The notes: a model not told the origin generated them from the sequence alone. Numbered from the stretch's first letter, positions 12,660 to 24,481 are shown. The stretch is DNA of 64,000 nt from Aselliscus stoliczkanus (GCA_033961575.1 CM066728.1:34906352-34970351), one strand, 5' to 3'. Program-made: numbers and translations.

Positions 12660-13120
12660 ATGTTTGTATATTGATCAGTCTTGGGAAGCCAAGAGAGTGT
12701 CTCTTTCCAGGTCAAAAGCAAATTTGATTGCTGTCTAGGGTAATAAATATAATGTTTCCCTCTGGGTCAGTTTACTAGCATACCCCTTATAAAATGGAGG
12801 GCTTTCTAAGGTCACAGTTCTTCAGCTGTGACACAACACACTGTGTGAGCAACATCCACCTGGACCAATCTCTGCATCACCCCAGAGATACTTAGGGAGC
12901 AAGAAGAACTAATGCAATTTTGGAACTCATGTTTCCTGCTATGCATAAGTAATAAAATCTTTTGTCTGTGATTGAGGAGTCTCATGTCTTCTGAAAGAAT
13001 CTATGAAATCCTAGCAGGCTAACTTGTTAGCTTGCAAGCATGGTAAAATCCAGGCTCCCAACAATTCTTGACAGGATCTATCTCTATTTTTCCAGATGGC
13101 TACACTGTTACTCATCACCA
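12660..13120 (+). mobile_element. Possible solo LTR inserted in L1
   Basis: L1 homology stops near 12640 and resumes near 13170. The block between has AATAAA at 12951-12956, followed by a TG/T-rich strip ('tttgtctgtgattgagg'), the layout of an LTR polyadenylation region. Neither exact TG/CA ends nor a TSD could be fixed by eye, and the family is not recognised. It could equally be a non-LTR insertion. Confidence 0.4.
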
Positions 13121-13774
13121 TTTTTGTTTTGGGAGGGGGCGGGAAGAGGGGATAATTCCTCCTTTCCCAACTGATTCTAGATGACAACTTTGTTGTACAC
13201 TAAATTCTGTGTTGAAGCTCATTTCTGAGCTTATATTCTATTCAGTTAATCGTCTATGTGAGTGTTGGTATACACTTTTTAAAAAATTGAGGCTTTATAA
13301 TGTTTAATATCTGGTGGAATATAGGACCACTTATTCTCTTGTTTCCTAGAATTTCCCTGGAACTTCCTGCATGATAGTTTTTACACATGAAATTTAGAAT
13401 CAACTATTCAGTTAAAAAAATTCCTTGCATTTTATTAATGACAATGCTGAATTTATAAATTAACTTGGAGAGGTTTAACATCTTTATGATGTTGAGTCTT
13501 CCTATCTAAGAACATGGTATGCCTTTCTTTTTATTCAGGTCTTCTTCATATATGTGAGCTTTATTGATTTCTGAATGTGAGTTTTATACCCTTCTAGTTA
13601 TAGAACTTCCATATTATTTGTAATAGTTTCAGTAGATTCTTTTGGATTTTCCAGTTTTACAGTTTCAGTAACTGAAAATGTAGATAATTTATCTCTCCTT
13701 TTAATACCTGTAATTCCCTTCTCCTATCTGTTTGGTTTGTGTAGTACCTCAAAAATAATGTTAACTAATAGCAA

Positions 13775-14035
13775 TGATAGTTAAAATTTATTGACTATTT
13801 ATATGCCTTGTAGTGTACAAGTACTTTGCAATTATCAACTATTTATACCTCATAGCAAGCATCCTTAAAAAGTATGAACATTATCCTCATTTACAGAAGG
13901 AGAAATTCAGCACAAAAATATTATGTAAATTGTCCACAGTTACATAGATCTAGGAGGCAAAGCTGGGATTTGAACCCTGGTAGTTGAATACCAAAGTCCT
14001 CAACTTTTACCATTTTACTACAGTGCCTCATAAAA
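13775..14035 (-). repeat. MIR SINE remnant
   Basis: The plus strand has the reverse-complement MIR order: 'ttatcctcatttacagaag', 'cacagttacatagatct', 'gctgggatttgaaccctgg', then a 'ccattttactacagtgcc' end. This is an ancient mammalian tRNA-derived SINE, inactive. Confidence 0.8.
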
Positions 14036-14047
14036 GAAGTGAATAAA

Positions 14048-14514
14048 TATCCTTTGTTTCTATCAGGGTTGCTAATTTGGAGAGGAATGGGGATGAGGGA
14101 GAAGGGGAAGGGATTAGACAGCAAAAATAGGCAACTACAATATTGCTACTGGGATAGGAAAAACAGTTTGGGGAATATAATTAATAATGTTGTAAATATT
14201 CTGTGGAATGTCAGATGATCATAGGTCTTGTTAGGGAGACCATTTCATGGATGGAGTAGAGGTTTGATCACTGCACTGTATTACTAAAGTAGAGGTGGTA
14301 TACCTACTGTAATTGAATATATATAGATAGTCACGAGATGTGGATTATACTGTGGAAGAGAGTCAGAGGAAGAGTAATAGATATATATGATATGGGGGTG
14401 TGTGGGGGGGTGTATTGGGGGTGGGGGGGTTGTCACTTTGAGGGGTAAAATGTATAACTATTGCACTGTGTTGTACACCTGAAACTAATTTAAAAAAAAA
14501 TATCCTTTGTTTCT
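14048..14514 (+). mobile_element. 5'-truncated LINE-1 3' end with 14-bp TSD
   Basis: The insertion occupies 14062-14500 and ends in 'gttgtacacctgaaactaat' plus an A-tail, the usual L1 3' terminus. 'tatcctttgtttct' is duplicated at 14048-14061 and 14501-14514. It splits the minus-strand L1, which reads on across the insertion. It contains a strong run of G tracts at 14394-14429, typical of L1 3' UTRs. Confidence 0.88.
14394..14429 (+). other. G-quadruplex-capable G tracts in L1 3' UTR
   Basis: Four G runs of 5, 7, 5 and 7 bases are separated by loops of 1-6 bases. The pattern fits G3+N1-7 folding rules. It is located in the 3' UTR of the young L1 insertion. Confidence 0.7.
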
Positions 14515-14860
14515 GATATTGGTGGAAATGTTTCTGGTGGTTCTCCATTAAGTATGGTGATGACTTTTGAATTAAGGCAGGTCTACTCAGTTGTGTGAAG
14601 GATTCTAAGTTTTTTTGAAGAATAGGTGGACATATGTTTCAAGAGCTTTTTCAGTATCTATTGAGATGATCTTAGGTGACTTTTCTCCTAAGATCTATGA
14701 AAATGATTTAAGTTAATAGAGTTCCTAACATTGACTTACCTTTGCACCTCTAGAATGAAAGCCACTCAGCCTTGGGCTGTTACTCCTTTGATGTGCTGCT
14801 GGATTCTGTTTGATAATACCTTATTTGACTTCTGCATTGATATTAATAAGTGAATAGGTA

Positions 14861-15454
14861 AGTTCGTGGAGACAAGGAACACCTGGCTGATGGCAGAGGA
14901 GTGGGACAGCTATGTGTTCTTACCAAAGGAACTGATGAGAAGGTGGGGGAGTTCCAAAGCAATAAGAAAGCATTAAGGAAGCACTATGCCTACTTTATAC
15001 AAATTTCCTAAGAAAGAGTTTCAAACAGGTTCCTATAACTCCTACATTCTCCTATACCTCATATTGTATGCTTTCTCTTCAAAGTGTTCAGAAGGAAAAA
15101 TCTAGCTAGAATGCTAGTCACTATTAATTTCTAATAAAGAAATATTCATCTGATAATTAAGTCATTCCCTAAACATACTGGCTATGGTGGGTAGCTCCAA
15201 TGGGAATGATGGAGGGCCCACATCTGGAGTATGAGGGTTCGCTTCACTATGGAGAAAAATTGAAGAAATACCAGAATGAGAAAGATGACGAAGTTGACAG
15301 AGGTCAAAATAATGCTACTAACCTCTCTTAATTCTTTTCTATGAGTAGTTCTGCAGAGTACAATAATTCAGCAGTATAAATGCTGAATTATTTCCTTACA
15401 GTTCCTCTGAGGGGGACTTTGATGGGATGCTCTCTTGGATCCCAGGGTAGTATT
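14861..15454. other. Unrecognised non-coding DNA
   Basis: No gene or repeat recognised. Confidence 0.4.
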
Positions 15455-15615
15455 TCTTAGACAAGAGATGATGGGGCCACTGGGTGTTTGATAAAAACAT
15501 CTGGGGTGTTTGATAAAATGTAGGTTCCCAGGTCCTCTATGGGGAGAAACTATGAAATCTGAATTTGTTTAAAAAGCCAGCTAATTCTGATGCACATAGT
15601 CCTAGGATCTCCTTT
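15455..15615. repeat. Probable MER5-like hAT remnant
   Basis: The block has the flavour of a hAT-Charlie non-autonomous element: 'taggttcccaggtcctc' in the first half and 'gctaattctgatgcacat' near the end. It contains a partial internal duplication of 'gggtgtttgataaaa'. Termini are decayed. Confidence 0.45.
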
Positions 15616-15622
15616 ACAAAGA

Positions 15623-15656
15623 CAGTTCTTTAGAAATGGCAGTTCTTTAGAAATGG
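15623..15656. repeat. 17-bp tandem duplication
   Basis: Two exact head-to-tail copies of 'cagttctttagaaatgg'. No function is implied. Confidence 0.95.
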
Positions 15657-15718
15657 CTGACTTCTCCATTCTACCTTCTGTATATTGACTTAGATTCAGG
15701 TCCTACCTCCCAGGATCT

Positions 15719-15720
<2 letters not shown>

Positions 15721-15761
<41 letters not shown>
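15721..15761. repeat. (AC)n microsatellite
   Basis: About 20 uninterrupted AC units, seen directly. Confidence 0.98.
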
Positions 15762-15764
<3 letters not shown>

Positions 15765-17495
15765 TATGATACATTTATACATTACAATACATATACAGAC
15801 TATGATCACTTATTTCAGTGTTTTTATTCAAAAGCAAGACAAGTTGATATTGCTAAAACACATTCATCTAAAAGTAGACAATTAACCTTCCAGAGTCCAT
15901 GGATTTCTCTGCATAAAATCCCCAGTCACATCCTAGATGTCAGGGATGCTAAATGATACACATCCTTTCACACCTTTTAGTGGGTTGAACGCTGAAGGGA
16001 AAAAGTTCCATGGGCCTCACCATGGGACATCCCAAGAAGACAGCTGTCCCTGCTTCTGGTTAACAATTTGCAACACAAAATGAATGTTTCAGTACTTCTG
16101 AATAGTCTGCTTAATAATTTGGAAAGCAGAGCCCATCACTCTGATGCTCACTAAGTATTTTTGGCCAGTAATTTAGACACATTCATCTTCTCTGACATTG
16201 CCTAATGGAGCTGTGTACTTCCCTGGTGCATGTGGAAAGTGACAGGCTAGAATGTGTGTATTCTGCACTCTACAATAAGGTGAGTGTGCCTCACAGACGG
16301 AAGCAGCCTGCCCTGGGCACCTGGCCTAAAAAGTGAAATGAACCAGTTCTCCAGTAGCTGTTCAGTGGGGTATTTGTTATTTTAACCTCTTGAGTAAGGT
16401 CTCATATCTTTCAGGGCTGGTCTCTGGGAGTTAAAATACAAAGTTTTAATCTAAGACTGTCAAAATATATCCTAGTTTAAAAAAAGATTCCATTTTAAAC
16501 TGAGTGGAAAACAAACATTAGAAGTTAATTAAAAGGAACATTGTGAGTGCTTTACCCATGTTTTAATTCCTGAAAGCCAAGAAAGTGGTGACAGTAGAAA
16601 AATGTGACTTAAGACATTTATACAAATAGCTTTAACATTGGAGGAAGAATCTCTGATGATGATGATGATGATGATGATGGAGGAAGAAGAAGAGGAGGAG
16701 AAACATACTTGGTAGAATTTTTTGTACCATATCTTTTGTAAGTCTGATTAGAAATACATGATCCCTAAATTAAGAAGAAACAAACAAACATGGGGGCAGC
16801 AGGGGAAAGAAAGACTCCAAGACCTATGCTCACATTTTATCACTGTAAATTCATCCAAGAAATGGCATAAAAGGAAAGGTAAGCTGTGGGTTGTCATTGG
16901 TTCAATCAAGTATGTACAGGCTCCTTCTAACTACCTGAGGAGAGATAATTCTAGGAGACAGACTGCTTTCACTGCAGGGACATGTTCACTTGTCTGATTA
17001 TAAACTTTGGCATGGAAAGTCTTCCCAAACCTGTTCATACCTCCCAGCTCAATACAACACTGTCAGCTTACTTTTTCATTCCAAGAAAGGTGATAAAAAT
17101 CAAACATTACTGAAATGACTCTTTATATAAAAAACCTATTTGCATTTTATCCAGTTTCATAGAATTTCTGCACAGCTATGAAAACAGAGTAACTGAAAGT
17201 TACAGATGGATATAAATATTTCAGTCATCCGCTGTGATAAGCATAGCAAATAAATGTTCTTTATGCTTTGGGATTATTGTCTTTCAAGATGGATTCCAAA
17301 TGTTAAATCCTGCATTTTAGAGTTAAGGTTAGAGAATAATCAGAGGACACACCAATAAAATCAGTCAATACATTTTCTTGAATTGTGGCTATTTTCATTC
17401 AAGCACCAAAACTGGTTCCCCAGAGCAATCTCCAAATCTTTTGTTTTTCTTCTGCTTAGAAAGTGTTTATTTCCACTACTTGATGATGGGGGAGG

Positions 17496-17498
<3 letters not shown>
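15762..17498. other. Mostly unrecognised non-coding DNA
   Basis: No gene is recognised. A (GAT)n tract of about eight units at 16655-16679 runs into an A/G-rich strip to 16700. The open frame at 16758-16997 has no support. Confidence 0.5.

Positions 17499-17549
<51 letters not shown>
17499..17549. repeat. (GA)n microsatellite
   Basis: About 25 GA units, a strongly purine-asymmetric tract. The nearby open frame at 17378-17578 exists only because GA repeats lack stop codons. Confidence 0.98.
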
Positions 17550-17551
<2 letters not shown>

Positions 17552-17869
17552 TCCACCCCTAACTCTACTCCAAGATGACTGGTTGCCCTTCCCTATCCTA
17601 GACAGAATCCACTATTGGTAAAACACCCTCAAAATCTTCTAAAGGGGTTGTGTGACAACATGGGAAATGAATAGGGTATAATAATAAGTATAGAAGTCAA
17701 GGTTCAAAATTGGATTCATGTAATGATTGCAATTATGTTGAAATTACATATACATGCAAATAAGACTAGAAGAAGATATGGGGGAAAAAGTGAGGCCTAG
17801 TGATTTGAAGGGAAGTAAGATTTGGAATAATTTCTATATTAAAATTTCCAATACTGTTCTTATTATACT

Positions 17870-19592
17870 GTTCTCAAAAATATATTTTTCATAAGAAAGA
17901 TGTGATTGACTTATATACTGGAAATTATAAAATGTTGTTGAAAGAAATTAAGGAAGACACAAATAAATGGAAAGGCATCCAGTGTTCAGGGATTGGAAGG
18001 TAATATTGTTGAAATGTCAATACTAACCAAAGTGATCTGCAGATTCAATGCAATCTCTATCAAAATTCCAACAACATTACATGCATAAATAGAAAAACCC
18101 AAGCTAAAATTCATGTGGCATCTCAAAAGACCCCAAATAGACAAACAATCTTGAAAAAGAAAAACAATGTTGGAGGTCTCACATTTCTTGATTTCAAAAC
18201 TTAGTACAAAACTACAGTAATCAAAACAGTGTGGTACTGACATAAAGATAAACATATAGACCAATGGAAAGAACAGGGAGCTCAGAAATAAACCCTCTCA
18301 TATATGATCAAATGATTTCAACAAGGATGCCCAAATCATTGAACGGGGAAAGTATTTTCAATCAATGGTGTTTGGAAACCTGGATATCCATATGCCCTTA
18401 TTTTACACCATATACAAAAACTCACTCAAAATGGATTTAAAAAACCTAAACATAAGAGATAAAACTACAAAACTCTTAGAAGAAAACATAGAGAAAAATT
18501 TTCATGACATTGGATTTGGCAATAAGTCTTGGCTATGACAGCACAGGAAAGAAAAGAATAAACTGGATTTCATCGAAATTAAAAACATCTGTACATCAAA
18601 GGACACTACCAACAGATTGGAAAGGTAACCCACAGAATGGGAGAAAATATTTGCAAATTATATATCTGATAAAGGATTGATACCTAGAGTAAACAAAGAA
18701 CTCTTATAACTGAACAACAACAAAACAAACGACCTGATTAAAAAATGGGCAAAGGGCTTGGATACACATTTCTCCAAAGAAGACAGACAAATGGCCAATA
18801 AGCACATGCAAAGATACTCAACATCATTAGTCATTAGGGATGTAGAGAACAAAACAACAATGAGATACCACTTCACACTCATTAGAATGGTTATTATTTA
18901 AAACAAAACAAAACAGAAAATAACGTGATTTTCAAGGATGTGAAGAAATTGTGAATTGTTGGTGAAAATGCCAAGTGGTGCAGCTGCCGTGGGAAATAGT
19001 ATGGCAATCCCACAGAATGTTAAAAAGAATTACCGAAAGATCCAAAAATTCCACTTCTGGGTTTAGATCTAAAAGAAGCAAAATCAGGGACTCAAATAGA
19101 CATGTATATACCCATGTTCACACCAACATTATTCACAAAAGCCAAAAGTGAAAGCAACCCAACATTGGCAGATGAATGGATAAACAAAATGCAGTATAAA
19201 TGCAATGGAATGTTATTCAGCCTTAAAAAGGTAGGGAATATTGACACATACCACAACATGGATGAACCTAGAAGACATTAAGCTAAGTGAAATAAACTAG
19301 TCACAAAAGGAAAACTATTGTATGATTCCTTTTATAGGAGGTTCCTAAAGTAGGCAAATTTATACAGGCAGAACACAGAGTGGTGGTTTCCAGGAGAGGA
19401 ATGGGAATTAATGTTTAATGGGTATTGAGTTTCAGTTTGGCAAGATGAAAAGAGATATGGAGTTGGTTGGAGGTGATGGTTGCATAGCAATAGGAATGTA
19501 CATGAATTTAGTATCACTGAACTGGACACTTGAAACTAGCAAAAGTGATACATTTTATTATGTACATTTCACCACAATAAAAAAATCTGGTT
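17870..19592 (+). mobile_element. 5'-truncated LINE-1 (ORF2 C-terminal part and 3' UTR)
   Basis: The plus strand shows the conserved order of the L1 ORF2 end: 'atgcaatctctatcaaaatt', 'aacagtgtggtactgacat', 'accaatggaaagaacaggg', 'aaaaaatgggcaaagg', 'caccaacattattcac', then the 3' UTR and 'acaataaaaaaa'. The frame is broken by stops and indels, as shown by ORFs appearing only on the minus strand. This is a dead copy lacking the endonuclease and most of the reverse transcriptase. Confidence 0.93.
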
Positions 19593-19773
19593 CAATGTAC
19601 ATTCCAACTCTCTTATCCTAGGCAGTGCATCCTGAGGTCATTGTTCCTTTCTTTCTTCAGATTCTCATTTGTCTTAGCATTGCTATTAATGAGATTGTTG
19701 CAGATTAATTGCCCTACTCTTCACTCTGCAGTAGATTCTCCTCTGACCACTTCAACGGTAATTTCTGTGCTAA
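19593..19773. other. Short unrecognised spacer
   Basis: Between an L1 tail and a SINE TSD. Nothing recognised. Confidence 0.4.
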
Positions 19774-20235
19774 TGGATTCATCTTTTTTTTTTTTTTTTT
19801 AAGATTTTATTGAGGAATTGGGGGAGGAGAACAGCGTTGGAGAATCGGGGAAGGGGAACAAACAAGTTGCTGTTCTTTTGTTCTTTAGACTAGTTGTGGA
19901 GGATGTCACTTCACTGGCCCATGTTGGTATTATCATTGTACTCTTCCCAATGAGGCAGTCTCTCGCCAGCCATTGGACGGCAGTTCACGGTGGCTCACAG
20001 CAGCTCACAAAAGTGCACGCCAGCTGCCGGCCAGCCCCACTGCAGCCTATGCCATTGCCGGTGACTCACGGCAGCCCAGCTCCAGGTCGAACTGTTGTTC
20101 ACCATCTTAGCTGTAGAGGGCGCAATGTCACTGGCCCTCATGTGGGATCTGAACTGGGGCCCTGCTGCTTAGAGCTGGTGTCCCAAGCCAACTCCTAACC
20201 AATGCGCCACTTAGCTGGCCCTGGATTCATCTTTT
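19774..20235 (-). mobile_element. Long-bodied tRNA-derived SINE with TSD
   Basis: Minus-strand copy at 19788-20221, with the T-run (A-tail) at left and the 'ggccagctaagtggcgc' head at right. A perfect 14-bp TSD, 'tggattcatctttt', lies at 19774-19787 and 20222-20235. The perfect TSD suggests a recent insertion. Confidence 0.95.
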
Positions 20236-20525
20236 GAGTTACAACTACATACAATTGTGTAATATATGCAGGGCCCTGTGTTTGCTGTTGTTGAAAATAA
20301 AGTAGAGTATGGGCCCTTGCAGCAATGCCCTTACAAGATAGGGCACAGGGGACACAGAGCATTATCTGCAAAGGAAAATGAAGTTTATACACCCATTGTG
20401 AGTAGTACAGATCAAAAATGTATTAGAAATTCGGAGCAAGAACTGGGAGAAGTGGAATGGAAGCAACTTTGGAGAGTGGGAAGCCCTGAACTGAAGGGGA
20501 AATTCATGAGTTAACTATTAACATA

Positions 20526-20757
20526 TGCCGAGTTTCTCAACCTTCGCACCACTGACATTTTGTCCTGTATTGTTTTTGTTGTGGGGACTTGGCCTATAGA
20601 TTGTAGGATGATTAGCAGCATCCCTGGCCTCTATACACTAGACGACAGTAACTCCCTTTTCCACTCCAGTTGGGACAATTGAAAATGTCTCCAAAAATTT
20701 CGGATGTTCCCTGTAGGGAAAAATAACTTCCACCCCATTTGAGAACCAATGATATAT
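20526..20757 (+). repeat. MER20 (hAT-Charlie non-autonomous)
   Basis: Recognised by 'gagtttctcaaccttcgcac', 'cactgacattttg', 'gattagcagcatccctgg', 'aaaatgtctccaaaaattt' and 'gagaaccaatg'. The ends are inverted ('gtttctcaacct' versus 'tttgagaacc'). Some MER20 copies act as enhancers in the placenta of other mammals; nothing here shows activity. Confidence 0.88.
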
Positions 20758-20984
20758 GGAACCTGTCTCTGAGCCAGGGAAGACATCAGTTTGTCCAGAA
20801 AGTCCATTCATGAAATTATCTTTCATCTATGTGTTCCAAGTGTCAGTTTTGGCACCTGACATGTAAACCTGAATGGTTTATAAGGCTCTTTTGTTCATTC
20901 ATTTTGAATGAATGGTGCTATAAGAAAGTTGACCTGAAACCTTCAAAAGAGTTTGGATAGGGAAATTGTAGAGTGAAATGGACC

Positions 20985-21175
20985 ATTTAGGAAGCTTTTA
21001 TAATAATTCAGAAAAGGGATACAAAGACCTGAACTAAGGTTAGAAATGGTATGGGTGGAAAAATTTGTGTAAAGGAAGAATGAACAGAATCTGGGGGTAG
21101 AGGGCACTACATCTTGGTGAGCTGGACAGAAGACAAGGTGGGCCTTGGTCTTACTGAGAAGCACAGAAATCAGTG
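20985..21175 (-). repeat. Possible L2 fragment
   Basis: Resembles the reverse complement of the mid-3' part of L2, around 'aataattcagaaaagggat' and 'ggttagaaatggtatgg'. Weak. Confidence 0.4.
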
Positions 21176-21538
21176 TGGATGTTTAGTCTCTAAGTGGATA
21201 ACTGAGGGTTGAGTGTGAACAGTTTTTGATTATTTCAAACCATGAAAAGAATTTCTGTCGCAAGTAGTCAAGCTGAATGTGGAATCACCCTGCAGGTAAA
21301 AGAGGCAGGCAAATTTAGACTTTCTTTAGTCTTCTCCCAAAAAGAAAAAATATATAAGAAAGACAAGGAGAAGAGAAAAGCACTGCAAACTTTATTTGTC
21401 TTTTTTTCATTGTTTTTGCTCAGTAATATCAGTTTGAGATGTAAAGATGAATCATTTCTGATTTGGGATTCTGAAATCTGCATTGGAAGCTCAGCATATT
21501 CCTTTAAATGTCCTAGGAGAGTTAAAAAAAAACAACGA

Positions 21539-21561
21539 AAACCCACACACACACACACACA
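21539..21561. repeat. Short (AC)n tract
   Basis: About ten AC units following an A-rich run. Confidence 0.9.
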
Positions 21562-22869
21562 TTGGGCTTTTAAAAATTCTAAACCATTTCCCCATTTTCA
21601 CAGAGGAAACACAGACAAAGCAAGGGCAAACTTCCAGCATCAGGGCCTTCCCGCCCTGGCTCACAGCTTTGGACCTTGTTGCTAAGCTGGTGAGTGCCCC
21701 ATTGTCATTTGAGAAAGCCAGCTGCAGAGCTGGATGGAGTGAGCCTGTCTCTGCAACTCCAAGACTGTAATTATGCTAAAATGGGATCTTGCAGCAGTAA
21801 ATATAAAGAGAAGACTTGGAATATCTCTCCTACACTAAATAACTTTATGGTTGAAAGGAAGCAATTACTGAGAACAAGAAGAGACTAAGTAAAGACAGCA
21901 TAACTTTCCAACTTTTCCAACTTGGTTCTTGACAGAATTATGCTGACCTTAATCTTTGCCGAAACCATAATAATTCCAGTTTTCTAGGCTGATTTTTAGA
22001 TTAAGTGGAAATAATTGTTTAAAAATTAACCATTCCCTCACTCAATGTAAAGCATCTATCTAGGTCAGTTTACTAATATCAGTAATTCCCCAAAATCCTT
22101 TAGGTTTAGTTTCCCTCCCACAAACACTGGGAGAGATGCTCGGTATCCAAGTAAGACCTTGGATGCAGCAGCTCTCCCTTCATAAATTACCACTGACCAG
22201 CTGGGAGTAGAGCTGTCTGCAGATAGGATAGGTGTGAAAACAGCAGACCCTGAGGCTTCCTAATTTGTTTCTGTCTCCTAAAATAGAAGGTAGCAGAAAT
22301 AGGAAATTGGGAATTAAACAGGATTAAGGCTGAGGTTGGAAACTGCAAATTAGTACCATCTACAAAAGTGCATGCGTGACCTCCTCGTTCTGCCTCTGCT
22401 GTCTGCAATGAAAAGTGTCCACCTTGAACTCTCCAGTCTCCAAGATGCATTGTCAGGTCAAGAGGAAGCAATGTGGTGCTTGACAATAGGCACATTCTCC
22501 ACAGGTTAATTAGATAATTTAGCTCTGTCAATACTTCCAGAACCCAAAAGATCAACTTTAACCTAAATTACACATACAGCCATGCTTGGGAATATCTGCT
22601 ACTCTCTGGAAAGCTTAGTCAAAACCTAAGACAATAAGAGGAAATAGGATGAAAAGTATTAGGAGTAGAGATACAAAAATGTCACGATGACTACATGATA
22701 TGATTGCCTTCAGAGAAAATTTAAGACAATCAAATGAAAAACAATGAGATCTAATGACAGATACAAGTAAGGAGCCAGGTATAACTATAAGCATGCCAAA
22801 TCAGTAGCTTTCTTACATATCAACAATAATCAGTTATAAAATATAATGTAAAAAGGTTAAATCACCTTT
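21562..22869. other. Unrecognised non-coding DNA
   Basis: No gene or clear repeat. The 147-codon open frame at 21242-21685 ends here. It spans the AC tract, resembles nothing recognisable and has an overlapping opposite-strand frame, so it is not called a gene. Confidence 0.45.
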
Positions 22870-23215
22870 TTAAACATATTTTCTTTTAATTGTCAGTAAT
22901 TCATGTTTGTTCTAGGAATTTAGAATACACCAAAAAGTATAAAGAAGATATAAAAAATAATCTATAATCATGTTTTCCAGAAATAATTAATATTAAATAT
23001 AATTAAATATATATATATTTCCCTTAGTCTTTCTATCAATACATATATACATTTGAGAAAACGGATCATAAGGATCATAGCTACTTTCATTTAACAATAG
23101 ATGGTGAACAGCTCATGCCATCTTTTGAAATACCATTGAGTATTTCCTTGACTTCTTATTTTTATTATAAATAGTACTGTAATAAATACATTTATATAAC
23201 ATGAGCACAAAACCT
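22870..23215 (-). mobile_element. Old LINE-1 3' UTR fragment
   Basis: AT-rich plus-strand phrases such as 'catttaacaatagatggtga' and 'taaatagtactgtaataaat' are the reverse complement of L1 3' UTR motifs. Diverged. Confidence 0.55.
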
Positions 23216-23310
23216 TTTTCTGTATTATTAAAGCTGTGATCCCAGTGCATAGAAGAGAGCCTGGTTCCTAGTAGGGACTCAAAAAGCATTAATGAATGAA
23301 TCTCTTATTG
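23216..23310 (+). repeat. L2/MIR-type 3' end
   Basis: Contains 'gcctggttcctagtaggg', 'actcaaaaagc' and 'attaatgaatgaat', the shared 3' end of L2. Confidence 0.65.
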
Positions 23311-23317
23311 GCCCAGG

Positions 23318-23478
23318 CCTGTAGGGCTTCAGCTTTAATATGTATAAGAATTATCAGGAGAACTTGTTAATGCAGTATTCCCAGATCTCAGTCTGAATTA
23401 GAGATATTGATTCAGATGTCTTTGGAGGGGCCCAGGTGATTCTGATGCTTGAATCAAGCTTTAGGAAACTGCCTTAGG
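23318..23478. repeat. MER5-type hAT remnant
   Basis: Contains 'tgtataagaattatcagg', 'gggcccaggtgattctgatg' and an inverted end 'gctttaggaaactgcc'. This is the signature of short hAT-Charlie elements. Confidence 0.7.
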
Positions 23479-23479
23479 C

Positions 23480-24420
23480 TAAATTCACAGAAGCAGAATT
23501 AATGGGTCCAAGCATAGATATACCGGGGGGTGCCAAAAAAGATGTATACACATGACTTGTATTCATCTTTTGTTATTGGTACATATTGAGTATTAGAATT
23601 TTAATACAGTTTTTTTTTCCTTACTTAAAATGTATATACTTTTTTTTTGCTTCTTTGCATCTGTTTTTAAATTAAATTTATTGGGGTGACATTGGTTAGT
23701 AGAATTATATAGGTTTCAAGTGTACAATACTATAATACATCATCTATATATTGCATTGTGTGTTCACTACCCAGAGTCAGTTCTCCTTCCATCACCATAT
23801 ATTTGACCACCTTTTCCTTCTTCTACCACCCCCTCCCCCCTTCCCCTCTGATGTCCACTAAATTGTTGTCTGTATCTATGAATTTTGGTTTCTTTGTTTG
23901 TTTGTTTTGTTCCTTTGTAAAGCATAGATATTTTTAAGGACTCTGATTTATATTGTTAATTTACCTTTCTGAAAGCTTTTGCCAATTTACCAATTCACTG
24001 CTTTAAAGTAGTCTCCTACCTGCCTTGTAATATATAAAACTGCCTATTTTGCTGTCTTTCATCAACACTGTATATTTTCAATTTAAAAACTCATTACAGA
24101 TTTGATTGGGATGAGGAAGGGAAAATAGTTTCTCACTAAAAATACAAAAAGTCATAAAAGAAAATTATAGTCATCTATATTCACATGATCTATAATAAAC
24201 TATTGTTGTTCACTTTTTGGCATATTTGTTTCTAGACTGTTTTTTAAAGGAAAAAAAATCACTGTTGTTTCTGTAAAAATGGCACATGCTTATTATAAAA
24301 AGAACATGTACACTATAGAACAGGACAAGTTTAAAGATTGAAAACACCTCAAGGTGTACCATCTAGAGATAATAAAAGTTAACATTAGAAAGCATGATTG
24401 TAGACATCTTCCTATGTGTG
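23480..24420 (-). mobile_element. Old LINE-1 fragment split by a 408-bp insertion
   Basis: 'acagaagcagaattaatggg' before 23510 and 'tttttaaggactctgattta' after 23941 join into one minus-strand L1 3' UTR. The L1-like, AT-rich sequence continues to about 24420 with decreasing certainty. Confidence 0.65.
23510..23941 (-). mobile_element. Insertion carrying an L1 3' end plus a Tc1/mariner remnant
   Basis: A 12-bp direct repeat, 'aagcatagatat', brackets the block (23510-23521 and 23930-23941). Inside, 23522-23651 is a shortened copy of the element seen at 36633-37384: its outer tip 'ggtgccaaaaaagatgtata' is joined to the inner part of the opposite arm. 23665-23925 is the reverse complement of a bat-like L1 3' UTR ('ttattggggtgacattgg'). 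The single TSD suggests that both pieces arrived together; see findings. Confidence 0.7.
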
Positions 24421-24436
24421 TCTATAGACAGGGAAA

Positions 24437-24481
24437 CGAGATGGATGGATAGATGACTGGTTGGCTGGATGGCTGGATGGA
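24437..24481. repeat. GATG/GGCT-type short tandem repeat
   Basis: Degenerate tetranucleotide units ('gatggatggata', 'ggctggatggctggatgg'). Confidence 0.85.

Larger units (their letters stand above)
11060..14860 (-). mobile_element. Old LINE-1, minus strand, heavily interrupted
   Basis: Blocks at about 11090-11312, 11780-12640, 13170-13770 and 14515-14855 read, on the minus strand, in the order of L1 ORF2 C-terminal region and 3' UTR. On the plus strand, recognisable reverse-complement phrases include 'tgatccatttggaatttat' and 'gttctccattaagtatg'. All frames are destroyed. A SINE, an LTR-like block, a MIR-like block and a younger L1 tail lie inside its span. Confidence 0.75.

Noticed and set aside
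21242..21685. 147-codon plus-strand open frame
   Set aside because: It crosses an AC microsatellite and is matched by an opposite-strand frame of 96 codons; no family resemblance.
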